DNA of 64,000 nt, from assembly GCF_000378965.1 (NCBI RefSeq), contig NZ_KB900537.1, positions 62,001 to 126,000 on the forward strand, given 5' to 3'. Origin of the DNA: Thioalkalivibrio thiocyanodenitrificans ARhD 1 (GTDB taxonomy: Bacteria; Pseudomonadota; Gammaproteobacteria; Ectothiorhodospirales; Ectothiorhodospiraceae). Below, piece by piece: positions 1 to 9,400 of the stretch. The translations under genes and the position numbers were made by a program. Within the stretch, counting starts at the first letter, position 1; the number at the start of each line of letters is the position of its first letter. Below the pieces are notes generated by a model. The model searched no databases, was not told the origin of the DNA, and worked only from the letters and a program-made list of their open reading frames with translations.

Positions 1-383
1 GGATCCTGGCTACCGTCGAAGGTCGGACGGGTGCTCACACCCATGTTGTCGTTGACGGCGTCACAGACTTCACCGGCGCTCACGACAGCAGTGGCGGAGG
101 TACCGGCGGTGGTCCAGCCGGAGGCCAGCACGTTCGGCAGGGAGGGCTCGGAGGCGAGGTAGTTCTCGCTCACCAGCGTGGCCACGTCGGAGGCGTAGGT
201 GCCACCGTTGTCAGCGGCGTGGATGGTCTGGGCAGCAGAGATCTGCATGGCCTGGTTGACGATGGCGGACGCATTGGCCTTCGCGCCACCCTGCGTAAAG
301 GCCGTGCCGCCATAGTAAATGGATGCCAGGGCCAGAGCCGCGATCAGGGCGATCGAGATGATGGTGATGATCAGAGAAAACAT
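1..383 (-). CDS. Type IV pilin-like protein (3' end beyond window)
   Basis: Reading leftward from an ATG at 383, the protein begins MFSLIITIISIALIAALALA, a hydrophobic pilin-type N-terminal helix, followed by a Gly/Ala-rich stretch and a polar globular region. About 127 codons are present and the frame is open to the window edge. There is no obvious basic prepilin leader with Gly before the helix, so processing is unclear. It is a paralogue of the protein at 20027, with a very similar first 40 residues. It lies just downstream of a pilus operon with a secretin and probably encodes a pilus subunit. Function is inferred from the N-terminus and context. Confidence 0.75.
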   Translation of the reverse strand, partial: MFSLIITIISIALIAALALASIYYGGTAFTQGGAKANASAIVNQAMQISAAQTIHAADNGGTYASDVATLVSENYLASEPSLPNVLASGWTTAGTSATAVVSAGEVCDAVNDNMGVSTRPTFDGSQD

Positions 384-456
384 GTAGGGTAATCCTCCAC
401 GGATTGTTCTGGTTGATTGCGTCCTGCGAGCGTATTCCCGCAGGACTTGCATGAAT

Positions 457-465
457 GTATAGTCA
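457..465 (-). promoter_or_regulatory. Promoter-like CTATAC motif, pilin gene
   Basis: The coding strand reads TGACTATAC, 74 bases before the pilin start. It is a variant of the recurrent TCGCTATAC box. Confidence 0.35.
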
Positions 466-516
466 CCGAGTGTGCAAATTTGCACATCGAGTGAAAAAAA
501 TTTCGCGCCACAAGCA

Positions 517-544
517 AAACGCCCGCGACGAGGCGGGCGTTTGT
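517..544 (-). terminator. Intrinsic terminator of the pilus operon
   Basis: On the minus strand a 10-bp stem (AAACGCCCGC paired with GCGGGCGTTT, loop about CTCGTC) is followed by TTTTGCTT. It closes the operon that runs from 6020 down to 545. Confidence 0.8.
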
Positions 545-898
545 TCAGATGGAAGCGGGAGGCGGCCTCTTCTCCGCCCTGTCTTGCGGATCACCTAAGT
601 CCCCGGGCGCGCTCTCCCGGCCGGCCGCCTCTTGCAACATCGCCATGCTCTTCAAATGAAAGGCGATCGCGCTTTCAAAACCGCCAGAGATCGCTTCGTT
701 GTAATGATTGAGCAGTGATTTTCGAAACCCCTCGAGCTCGGGCGCCTGGAAGGCGGGCTCATTGAGAATCTCGGAGGCGGTGCGCGTGATGACCGTTCGC
801 ACATCGCTAAGCGTGCCTCCGAGCGCTTTGAACTCTGCCGCGATTTTCATCACATTGCGGCGAAACACGGGCGTATCGGTCTCCGGACACTGAAGCAT
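545..898 (-). CDS. Hypothetical protein, last gene of pilus operon
   Basis: This is a 117-residue acidic, helical-looking protein (MLQCPETDTPVFRRNVMKIA...). No signal peptide, membrane segment or known motif is seen. The frame is open further upstream, but ATG 898 lies just after the preceding stop (910), which suits translational coupling, so it was chosen. It is the final gene before the terminator at 517-544. A role in pilus biogenesis is only suggested by operon position. Confidence 0.6.
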   Translation of the reverse strand: MLQCPETDTPVFRRNVMKIAAEFKALGGTLSDVRTVITRTASEILNEPAFQAPELEGFRKSLLNHYNEAISGGFESAIAFHLKSMAMLQEAAGRESAPGDLGDPQDRAEKRPPPASI

Positions 899-909
899 CA
901 CCAGCGCCC

Positions 910-1293
910 TTATTCGATCGCCATAATCATAACGAGGCCCATGCCCGGGCAGGCGGAGCCGAAGCAAAAGCTCTTGATCCGGTAGCCGTGACAGGCGTGA
1001 AGGGCCAGCGAGGCTCTGGTCAGCGTCTCTTTCGGGGAGTCGACGCCACGCTCTCTCAGGACAAACTCCTTGGGGGTGTTGATCGATCCCCCGGATGCCG
1101 AGAACGGGATCTTCAGCTGATTCAGGGAAGCCTCGCAGCGATTGCTCATCTGCATCTTGACAAGATCAGGATCCGCCGCGGGCTCGGGGTAGTCGAACAG
1201 CTGGTAGGCGCCAAAGCCGAGCATTACGAGCCCAAGCAGCATCAGAGCCACTCCAACGAGCTTGTTGGTGACTTCCACATCGCGATTCATCAA
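910..1293 (-). CDS. Membrane-anchored pilus-operon protein
   Basis: 127 residues with one N-terminal transmembrane helix (about residues 11-30, LVGVALMLLGLVMLGFGAYQ) and a C-terminal periplasm-sized domain that contains Cys residues near 99, 108 and 113. The ATG overlaps the stop of the upstream gene by 4 bases (1290-1293), so the two are translationally coupled. The family was not recognised. By position it is an inner-membrane accessory of the pilus assembly. Confidence 0.65.
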   Translation of the reverse strand: MMNRDVEVTNKLVGVALMLLGLVMLGFGAYQLFDYPEPAADPDLVKMQMSNRCEASLNQLKIPFSASGGSINTPKEFVLRERGVDSPKETLTRASLALHACHGYRIKSFCFGSACPGMGLVMIMAIE

Positions 1294-2069
1294 TTTCGCC
1301 TCCGCGCAGCAGACGGCCTCGGAGGCAGTCTGGAGAGATCATTTGCCCCGGGGTCGTCAGAGTCCACGGCCTCCAGATCCACCTGCCATTGCTTGGTCTG
1401 GGAGTTGTAGCGAAGCGCGGTCACGTAGGAGCGCTCGGCTTCATTAGCCGCCTGCTCGCGTAGAATGCGGTCCCACTGCGCGATGGGCAGGTCCTCGGCA
1501 GGCGTCGAGGTGGCAAAGGCCGGCGCCGTGGCGCGGGGGTAGAGGATCTGGAGATACTCCACGATATCGGTCTGAAGGTGCATCCCCAGGCTGTAATCCT
1601 GGGCAAGGGTCGTGACCCGATTGATCAGGCTGCCACTGATGGCAACGATCAGCCCGAGCGTGACCAGCACGCCGCCAGAGATCACCCACCCCTTGGCATC
1701 GCCCTTGGCGGGCTTGAGCTTCGGTCCGCCCTTGATGCCCGGGGTCTCCTCCTCGACTGAGGATTCCGGCAGCAGCAGGCACTGAAAGCCTCGCTCCGTG
1801 AAGCCGAGCCTGACCTGACGGGTGGAGGTCGGGATGATCACGGCATCCTCGGTCTGAAGTTTCTTCAGGATCGAGGGCAGCAGCGCGCGCCCCTTGCCGC
1901 CCTCCTGAATCTCGTAGAGGATGCCATCCTCGTACTTCTGGACCCAGTACCCGGTCGCATCGATAGCGTCGATGTTGCGCTCGATGTAAGCATGGACAAA
2001 CGCGGTACCGTCCTTGACGGACAGCCCCGGCATGTGCCCCGCGATGTAGCGGATCGGGAGCTGCTTCAT
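1290..2069 (-). CDS. Bitopic membrane protein of pilus operon
   Basis: 259 residues: a cytoplasmic-looking domain of about 125 residues, a Lys/Gly-rich linker, one transmembrane helix at about residues 128-150 (WVISGGVLVTLGLIVAISGS) and a C-terminal domain. This layout resembles inner-membrane PilO/PilM-like alignment proteins of type IVb pilus clusters, but no homology can be claimed by eye. It overlaps both neighbours by 4 bases, which marks a tight operon with the secretin. Confidence 0.65.
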   Translation of the reverse strand: MKQLPIRYIAGHMPGLSVKDGTAFVHAYIERNIDAIDATGYWVQKYEDGILYEIQEGGKGRALLPSILKKLQTEDAVIIPTSTRQVRLGFTERGFQCLLLPESSVEEETPGIKGGPKLKPAKGDAKGWVISGGVLVTLGLIVAISGSLINRVTTLAQDYSLGMHLQTDIVEYLQILYPRATAPAFATSTPAEDLPIAQWDRILREQAANEAERSYVTALRYNSQTKQWQVDLEAVDSDDPGANDLSRLPPRPSAARRRN

Positions 2070-3616
2070 GGACGCACCACCCGCTCGTCAACCAGCATGT
2101 CCCGATAGATCGTCACGCTGGGGCGCATCACGATGAACAGGGCGTTCTTGTTGACGTTCCTGTTCTGGCTGGCGGTGCGAAACCGGTCAAGGCCCGCAAG
2201 ACTCGAGCGGTTGTCGCTGATCTGGTCGTACACGATACCGCCAAGGATCACCGTGTCGCCGGCGCGGATGCGCACCAGGGAATTGAACGACTGGTCCTGT
2301 GTATTGGGCTGACTGATCGAGCCAACCTCTCGCCCCGCGGAGAGCTCCACAAACCCGAGCAGGCTCTTGAGCTCAAGATCGAGATCAACGGTGACCAGCT
2401 CGCTTTCGGCATCGAAGAAGGGCGTCATCTCAATGGTCAGGCCGGTCTCCACGGTGTCCGTGCGCGTCGACGAAGTGTTGAGCGAATCACTCACCGAGGA
2501 AACCCCGACATCGCCCACGTAAGGCACGGACTGCCCTGAGCGCAATCTCACCGGCAGGCCGGAAAGCGACTTCAGGTTCACGTTCTGCATGGTCTGCGCG
2601 CTGCCGTAGGTGGACAGCATGTTGATCATGCCGCTGAGCGAGAACTGATCGCGCACCACGCTTGCGCTCAGGCCCCCGGAGCTCAGCAGCGCCGTTGCCG
2701 TACGAATCGAATCCTCGATGACGCCTCCGTTCCCCGGATCCGGGGACTCGCCGTTCTCGAGCTCAGACAAGGTCGGGCCGAAATCGAACGGATCATCGCC
2801 GGCCTCCAGGGCGGGCTCCTGAGGGCCAGGTGCCCCGGGGATCGCCGGTGCACCGCCGGGATCCGGGATCCCTGGCCCCGGCCCGATCGGCGCATCGCCC
2901 AGGCGCAGTGCGAAGGTGTTCCAGTTGAGCCCCTGGTGGCGCTCACGATTGAGAGAAACATTGATCACCGCGACCTGGAGATCGACCAGGCCTGCGTTTT
3001 GCGAGATTCTCTGGATGTACGGCTCGATGGCGCGCTGTGTCTCCGGCGTCGCACGGTAGCTGATCAGCCCCGCGCCCTGGGAGACGCTGACATCACTGGC
3101 GCCAATGCTCTCGATGCCCGTTCTCACGCCGCTAAGCAGCGCCTCGTCCTGAGGAAGCGTGATCTGGTAGCGGGCGCTCTCGCCAAACACCACAAACCCG
3201 GATCGCCACTCCACAGCCAGCTCATTGGTGTCCCCGATGACCTCGAGCAGTTCCCCAAGGGTGCCCTTGTAGGAGGGGATGAAGAGCTGCCTTGCGAGGA
3301 TCTCGGAAGAGGCGCTGGTCACGGGGACGCTCATATTGCCGAGCATGGCGATGAAGTCTCCGATCGTCGTGCCGGGCTCCAGGGTGATCTCGATCGGGCT
3401 GTTGGCAATCGCCGCAGGCAGCCGGTTGGGCTGCGTGACGGTAATCCCGCTGCGCGCTCTTGCCTCGACCACCGCCGGGGTGAGCGCCCAGTCCTGGGTT
3501 GCTTGATCGACGATCTCGGACTCGGCCGGCAACGACAGATCGGTGGGAATGCTCGCGCATCCCTGAAACAACGCCAGAACCGCCACACCAAGGGTTAGCT
3601 TGCGAAAGTTGATCAC
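2066..3616 (-). CDS. Type IVb pilus secretin (PilN-like outer-membrane lipoprotein)
   Basis: 516 residues. The N-terminus has a lipoprotein signal (VLALFQGCAS, lipobox Cys about residue 20), as in the R64 PilN / TcpC group. The C-terminal part has secretin features: a conserved VILGGIVYDQ segment, beta-rich repeats and a late Val/Pro-rich motif (FIVMRPSVTIYRD). A Gly/Pro-rich low-complexity insert lies near residues 240-290. The protein would form the outer-membrane gate for the pilus. It overlaps neighbours on both sides by 4 bases. Confidence 0.85.
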   Translation of the reverse strand: MINFRKLTLGVAVLALFQGCASIPTDLSLPAESEIVDQATQDWALTPAVVEARARSGITVTQPNRLPAAIANSPIEITLEPGTTIGDFIAMLGNMSVPVTSASSEILARQLFIPSYKGTLGELLEVIGDTNELAVEWRSGFVVFGESARYQITLPQDEALLSGVRTGIESIGASDVSVSQGAGLISYRATPETQRAIEPYIQRISQNAGLVDLQVAVINVSLNRERHQGLNWNTFALRLGDAPIGPGPGIPDPGGAPAIPGAPGPQEPALEAGDDPFDFGPTLSELENGESPDPGNGGVIEDSIRTATALLSSGGLSASVVRDQFSLSGMINMLSTYGSAQTMQNVNLKSLSGLPVRLRSGQSVPYVGDVGVSSVSDSLNTSSTRTDTVETGLTIEMTPFFDAESELVTVDLDLELKSLLGFVELSAGREVGSISQPNTQDQSFNSLVRIRAGDTVILGGIVYDQISDNRSSLAGLDRFRTASQNRNVNKNALFIVMRPSVTIYRDMLVDERVVRP

Positions 3617-3906
3617 TGGGAACCTCCTCGTGCCTCGAGCGCTTGCAGGACATAACGCCCGCTCTCGCTATGATGGAAAACGGCGTATCCGTTGATGGTG
3701 CCGATCTGGCGTGCGCCGGACGGAGGATCCTGGTGGTAGGCAGGCGGCGGAGGTGGCTCGATCTCAGGCGGGATCTCTCCGGCAGGCCCCGCCACTGGAT
3801 TGACGGTCCCCGGCTTCAGGAATGGATTATCCCTGCTATCGGCGGTGGCACTGGCGCTCACAAAGAGAAAACCCATGAGAATCAGGGCAATCGTTGGCTT
3901 GTTCAT
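3613..3906 (-). CDS. Small secreted pilus-operon protein
   Basis: 97 residues with a signal peptide (MNKPTIALILMGFLFVSASA-T-A), a proline-rich middle and a short C-terminal domain (GTINGYAVFHHSESGRYVL). Size, export signal and position between the secretin and the HD protein suggest a periplasmic partner of the secretin, comparable in role to PilP. It overlaps the secretin start by 4 bases. Family not firmly recognised. Confidence 0.65.
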   Translation of the reverse strand: MNKPTIALILMGFLFVSASATADSRDNPFLKPGTVNPVAGPAGEIPPEIEPPPPPAYHQDPPSGARQIGTINGYAVFHHSESGRYVLQALEARGGSQ

Positions 3907-3914
3907 AATCGGAT

Positions 3915-6020
3915 CTAATCCTCGTTGGTCGCAGCGGGTTTTTTCTTGCTGCGAGCAGGTGTAGAGAATAATTTTGCAGTGTTTACGCCCATCCCTTTAT
4001 CGGTGAGCAGCCCCTTCAGCGGGTTCTTGCCTGACTTGAGCTTGACCCCCTTGCCTGAGCGCTTTCCAGGCCGCCCGGGTGGCTTTTGCAGGGCCTGAGA
4101 GGGCGCTTTGTCGGTCGTGGCCTGGGCCGCCTCAGGCGCCCTCTCGTCGCCCTGCTTTCCGGGGTCTTGCGGCGCCGCGGCGGGCGCCTCAGGTTCCGTG
4201 GGCGCGGTCGAACGGGCGTCCGAGCGCTCCTGCCCCGCGGACTCGGCCTTGGCGGGCGCCTCGGGCTCTGCCAGAACCACCACGCGCCGAGTCTTGCCGT
4301 TTTTGATCACCGTCTCAGGGGCGGGCCGTGCCTTCGGAGTCGATGTCGGCTCGGCCTTGTCGGGTTCGGCAGGGGAGGGGGGATTGGTTTTCTCAGCCTG
4401 CGGCGGGTTCAGGACGATCTCATCGTCAAAGGCGACCACAGGGTCGGCCGGTGGCAACGGGCTCGCCGGCGCTGGCGCCCCGCTCGAGTCAGCCGGCGGG
4501 TCCCCGAACAATTCATCGATCGCCGACTCGCCTGCCGCTGATTCTGGCTCCGGCGGGTCCGGGGCTACAGGGGCTTTCTTCTCGCCCGGCGCATTGGTTT
4601 TGGCGGGTTTCTTGGACCCAAGGATCGCGTCAGGCAGCTTGCCGCCGGAGATGACATGCATCCCGGGGGCGACAAACATCGGCGCCAGCACCTCGATCTC
4701 GTAGAGCGTATCCTCGCCGGGCAGCAACGCCTTGAGCTCCTCGGCCTGCGCCAGGTCGATGATGATGACGCCGTTGAACTCAAGCGATCCGGCGCGGATC
4801 TTCCACAGCGCATCCTCCCAGCCAAGCTTTGCCTCGCCTACGCGCTTGACCAGGCAGCCGCGCTCATTGAATTGCTCCATCAGCGCCATCGAGAAGGGCG
4901 CGATCTTGTTGTATTGGCGGTAATTCTCCCCCAGCGCCGCCCTGGTATGGGAATCCAGATGCTTCATGGCGGCCTTATGGATCGCAAGCTCGAGCAGGTA
5001 GAGCCGGTCGCCGACCTTCCAGCCCGCCGCCTTGATCTTTCTCGGCAGCCCCGGCACCTGTAGAGAAACCTCGCAGAGCGCCTTGCTGAAGGCCCGCCAG
5101 ACCATCTCCGGGAGAGGGAGATTCTCGAGAAACTCGCTCTTCTCCTCCCCGGTGGCTTTGCCATCGGCCTGCTTCATCTGGGAAACGAGCCCCTTCAGGC
5201 GATCGACCATTGATTCCTCGACCGGAGCCTGCCAGATTGAGTGGGAGTAGCGCACGGCGAGGCGTGCCAGCGTGCGATCCTCTTCGCAGAGTCGAACATA
5301 ACTGGGCAGCAGCGTCATCAGGCGCGCCGATTCCTTGTCATGCATGCGCGTGACGACCCAGCTGCCGCCACGCTTGAGGTAGGATGTGATTTTTCCCAGA
5401 TCGTGGGCCGCCAGGACCAGGGGGAGCAGAGGATCCATGTCTTCGATCTCAAAGCCCTTGCGCATGACTCTCAGCGTGTGCTCAAGCAAGGTGACCTCGC
5501 CGTGACCCTCGCCGACATAGGCCTCGGAGTGGGCGGCAATCGTCCCGAGCACCTCGCGAGTCAGCTCCGCGGCGCCCTCAGGCATGGCGCCCAGCGCCGT
5601 AGCCACAGGCCCTGCCGCCTTGAGCTTGACCGTGCGCCTGGGCAACTCCGGGGGCTGCGGGAATGCGCCGAGATTGACGCGCAGCCCCCGATAATCCCCC
5701 TTGCCTTGCTCGCGGCACACCCGCTGGCGATGGGTGCTGAATGCGGAGATCCAGACAGAGGAGTAGCCGATCAGCGCGATGGTTGCGGCAACCAGAAGAA
5801 AGGGCAATGTCCAGTAGGACAGGACCTGGATCTGCACGTGAATCGCGTTATGTGCGGCAACGCTCTCAGGAAGGTCCAGCCCCAGCCATGGCAGGGTCTC
5901 GGCGAGCCGGCGCGCCGCGGAGAGGTTGTTTGCGGGATCTCCGGCGGAGAACTTCACCAGTCCGACGATCCACCAGAACAGAGTGACGACAAAGGCGCTT
6001 CGAGCAAGAGTTGGTCGCAT
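3915..6020 (-). CDS. HD-domain membrane protein with TraI_2/MobH-like features
   Basis: About 701 residues, starting at the ATG at 6020. A TTG 18 bases upstream is in frame but has no better ribosome site. Two N-terminal membrane helices are followed by an HD-type region with LLEHTLRVM and, about 40 residues on, AAHDLGKI. Further on is a segment resembling the winged C-terminal part of MobH-type TraI proteins, then a long Pro/Ala/Glu-rich tail. In MobH relaxases an HD fold is linked to DNA processing. Here the gene leads the pilus operon, so an HD phosphohydrolase role is an equal alternative. No classical relaxase His-triad is claimed. Confidence 0.6.
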   Translation of the reverse strand: MRPTLARSAFVVTLFWWIVGLVKFSAGDPANNLSAARRLAETLPWLGLDLPESVAAHNAIHVQIQVLSYWTLPFLLVAATIALIGYSSVWISAFSTHRQRVCREQGKGDYRGLRVNLGAFPQPPELPRRTVKLKAAGPVATALGAMPEGAAELTREVLGTIAAHSEAYVGEGHGEVTLLEHTLRVMRKGFEIEDMDPLLPLVLAAHDLGKITSYLKRGGSWVVTRMHDKESARLMTLLPSYVRLCEEDRTLARLAVRYSHSIWQAPVEESMVDRLKGLVSQMKQADGKATGEEKSEFLENLPLPEMVWRAFSKALCEVSLQVPGLPRKIKAAGWKVGDRLYLLELAIHKAAMKHLDSHTRAALGENYRQYNKIAPFSMALMEQFNERGCLVKRVGEAKLGWEDALWKIRAGSLEFNGVIIIDLAQAEELKALLPGEDTLYEIEVLAPMFVAPGMHVISGGKLPDAILGSKKPAKTNAPGEKKAPVAPDPPEPESAAGESAIDELFGDPPADSSGAPAPASPLPPADPVVAFDDEIVLNPPQAEKTNPPSPAEPDKAEPTSTPKARPAPETVIKNGKTRRVVVLAEPEAPAKAESAGQERSDARSTAPTEPEAPAAAPQDPGKQGDERAPEAAQATTDKAPSQALQKPPGRPGKRSGKGVKLKSGKNPLKGLLTDKGMGVNTAKLFSTPARSKKKPAATNED

Positions 6021-6070
6021 AAGGGGCTGCCTAAACAAAAATCCCGTCCGATACGGGGGATATGTTCAGG

Positions 6071-6079
6071 GTATAGCGA
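6071..6079 (-). promoter_or_regulatory. TCGCTATAC promoter motif, pilus operon
   Basis: Exact TCGCTATAC on the coding strand, 51 bases before ATG 6020. AGCAAGCCG lies 15-20 bases further upstream, similar to the box before traG. Confidence 0.6.
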
Positions 6080-6108
6080 CAGAACGGCTTGCTATTACAT
6101 GTCGATTT

Positions 6109-6117
6109 AGACTATAC
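6109..6117 (+). promoter_or_regulatory. CTATAC promoter-like motif, small membrane protein
   Basis: AGACTATACTG lies 50 bases before ATG 6167. It is divergent from the motif at 6071-6079. Confidence 0.4.
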
Positions 6118-6166
6118 TGTCAGTATACAGCCGCCTTCAGGCAAGAGGGCGCAAGGAGTCAAAATC

Positions 6167-6433
6167 ATGGAAAAAATGCAAAGAACAATCACTTTTCTCG
6201 TCAACACGGCTTCGACCTTGTTCGCGCTCGCTTTTCTCCTGGCGATCCTGATCGCGGTCGGGGCGCTGGTTCAGGTGACGGCCTCGGGCATGTTCCTCAA
6301 CTGGGGATTCTCCGAGGAGATGTCCAACATCATCGGATGGGGCCTGGCCGTAGGCCTTGTCTGTTACTTCATCGTCAGCGACCCGGTGATCTTCATGCCA
6401 GGAGGCATCGGGATCAGGCGTAGACGCGAATAG
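6167..6433 (+). CDS. Small membrane protein with two helices
   Basis: 88 residues with two hydrophobic spans (FLVNTASTLFALAFLLAILI and IIGWGLAVGLVCYFIV) and a basic C-terminus (RRRRE). The start at 6167 is set by AAGGAG seven bases upstream. It is divergently transcribed from the pilus operon and convergent with traG. No family recognised. The location suggests an accessory of the transfer or pilus region. Confidence 0.65.
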   Translation: MEKMQRTITFLVNTASTLFALAFLLAILIAVGALVQVTASGMFLNWGFSEEMSNIIGWGLAVGLVCYFIVSDPVIFMPGGIGIRRRRE

Positions 6434-6441
6434 CATGGAGA

Positions 6442-6475
6442 AAAGAAAAGGGGCTCGAAGCCCCTTTTCTTTTGC
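6442..6475. terminator. Bidirectional terminator between convergent genes
   Basis: AAAAGGGGCTTCGAGCCCC-type hairpin: AAAAGGGGCT pairs with AGCCCCTTTT around a short GA loop. The stem is flanked by A and T runs, so it can stop both the + gene (ends 6433) and traG (ends 6488). Confidence 0.85.
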
Positions 6476-6487
6476 CTGCCTGTCTGG

Positions 6488-9400
6488 CTAGGGCATAGCC
6501 ATGCTCATGAAGTTGTTGCTCGTCAGCCGCTCCTTGGTCAGAGGCCCGTTGCGATCCTGCTCTTGTCTTGCATAATCCAGGATCGCCTGATCCTGAGCCT
6601 GTATCGACTCCACGGAAACCCCCGTCTCTGCGGCCCGCTCAACAAGGCTACCGGACAGTTCATTTCCGATGCTATCCAGATCAAGGAGGTTGTTGCCTGT
6701 CGCGTTCTGCCCCAGCAACGACTGAACCCTCCTTGCCTGATCAGTCATGTTGTCGCGGATCTGGTTGATCCTGTCGCGCTCAGCCTGAAGCTCAGGCGCA
6801 TCCAGCCGGTCCATCTGGGAGGCGAGATTATCCAGATCACGGATGCTGACCGCCCCGTTATGCATGCCATTCATGATGTTTCGCGCCTGACTCTGCAAGG
6901 CAAGCATCTCCTGCTCTCTCTGGGAGAGCTGGCCGGCGCCCTGCTGGATCGCCGCCAACCCGGCTCCGCCTTGCGCGTTCAGTGAGGCTTGGCGTGCAGC
7001 GTTCTGGCTACGCAGGCTGCTCGCGCCTTCCGACAGAGTGCCAAAGCCTTCCTCCATCTGGCGCATCTGCTCACCAACCCCGGCACCGCCCGCCCGCGCA
7101 ACCATGGACCCGTGCGGGCCTGCGCCCCGGTGCGCCGCGTAGGCATCCCCGGGCCGGGTAAACGTGGTCGAATCAAGCTCTGCGGCCGTGTTCTGCCAGG
7201 TTGCGGTCTCCACAACCCCGCGCGAGATGTCGTTGACCCAGTCCTGCGAAACACCAAGGTTTGTTGTATATCCCTGCGATTCCGCTGCCTTGGTAGAGGC
7301 CATCAGGTTCTGAGCAATCGCCATAGAGTCGCGCGCCGAGATCTGATGCTTCAGGCTTTCTCCGAACGCTTCCGTATCAGAGATAGAGACCTTGTGGTCA
7401 GCCCCCTCGGATGTAGACGCGCCAGTACCTGCCTCGAGTTTTACACCCGCCTTGCCGACTAGGCGATTCCAGAGCGCTCCAGCAGAGGCGCCCACGCCGG
7501 CGCCGAGCCCAAGTCTGGTGGCGACCCCGCCAAGCGCAATCTTGCCTCCCTTGGCCGCTCCAACGCCAAGCGCGGCAATGCCAGCGCCCGCCGCCAGCTT
7601 AGGCAGAGCCACCGCCGCTGCCACCACAAGACCAGCGCCGACCGCCGCAGCAAGCCCCTTGTTGTTGGAAAGGGTGTTCTTGAATCGATCCAGGACGCCG
7701 CCGATCGCGTTCCTGATATCCTCCGCGCTCCCACCCCTTTTCCTGGCCGCATCCGCCGCACCCTTGGCCGCGCCTCCGAGGAGAGACTCCAGATAGGCCG
7801 CTTTGGAGGTATCATCCTTGAGGGTTGATGCATAGGAGAGCGCATCGCTCGTTTGGCGATCCAGCCTGTTGGACAGCTCCTGGCCTTGGTCGCTGGACAT
7901 ATCCCAACCGATCTGGTCGAGCTGACTGACAGTATCGGCAATATCCTTCCCGAGCTGCTGGGACTGCGCATACACGGAAGACGACATTCCCTGCTCGCGC
8001 TGAGTTGCGGCTTGCGAATAGGTCGCCGCGAGCTGCTGATTCCGAGCGATACTCGCTTGGTCGCTTGCGGAGTGCGCCAGAGATATCTGCTGCCCGTGCT
8101 CACTGGCCGTACGGCCACCGTAATCCGCACGAAAGAGGCTGTTTGACCCTGAGACAGAGGCTTCCGGAACGGAGTAGCCGCCGGTGAACTTCGGCGCCAT
8201 GTTCTGCTGTGCAAACGACTGGTTTCCCATGCTTTGGGAATCAAGCGCCACCGAGCCGGCGGCCATCCCTGTCGCGGCGCCGGAGGACTGCGCCATACCC
8301 ACGCCCGAGGAGATGAATTCAGAGAACGCCAGAGCGCCCTTCACGATACCCCACGAGATCATCGGCACCAAGGTCGCCATAAAGCCCGCCGCGGTCAAAA
8401 AGTGGCTCGTCTGGTTCGTGATCGAGGGCAGATTCGCCATCGCCATGCCGTCGAAATCAGCCAGGACCCCGGAAAGACCCTGCCGGGCATAGACGTGGAT
8501 GATGAAATTGATGATCGAGAGCATGGGCTCCCAGAGCACCATCCAGATGGTGACCTGAGCGTAGTTCACGATGATGGTCTTACCGAACCCCGGGATCATC
8601 ACGGCGACCAGCAGAAGCGGGATGACCGCAAAGATGAAGGCCTGCAAGATCGAGTAGATGTAACCCACCATGTCCCGAAACAGCTCAGATGCCGCCTGCC
8701 ATTGGCTTTTCTGCGCCTGCTTGCCCTGCGCGATCGACATGGCCATGACCAGCTCGTTGTTGCCGGACATCGCCGAGGCGTGCGTGAACGAGTTCTCCAT
8801 CATCGAGATGGTGGCAGCCTGCTGGACCGCCTGAGAGGCGCTGACGTTGGCCGTGCCGTCCGACAGCCACGTGAACGCGCTCTGCGTGGCGCCGGCAAGC
8901 CAGGCCATTGAGCGATCGGCATACCACGCCGAGGATGCGGCCCCGATCAGATCGGGCGCGTAGTTGTTCAGATCGTTCGCCACCGCCACGTAGGCTGCGC
9001 TGCAAGGCACCACGGTGCCGTCTGGCGCCGCAGGCGAGTAGTACTGGGTGAGGGCGGCCTCGTTGCTCGACTGGATGAGCGCGAAGAGATCGTTTGAATT
9101 CATGATCTCGTGAGTGGTCAGCTCCCCGCTGACGATCATGGGGATCACGCAGTCGATCATGTAGTAAGACATGGACTGGCGAAGCATCGGATCCATGATG
9201 CGCACCTCGCTTGCGTTCTTCACAAGCTGGATACCGGTAGTGAATCCGCCGGCCCCTGAGATCGCCATGGAGTTCGGGAACCCGGCGAGGGAGAAATTCT
9301 GCTCGATCTTGCGGGTGATCCAGTTCCCGATATTGGAAATGACGGCCGCCGGCACCCCGACCGCGGCCGGCACGCCTGTGGCAATATTCGAATAGCCCGA

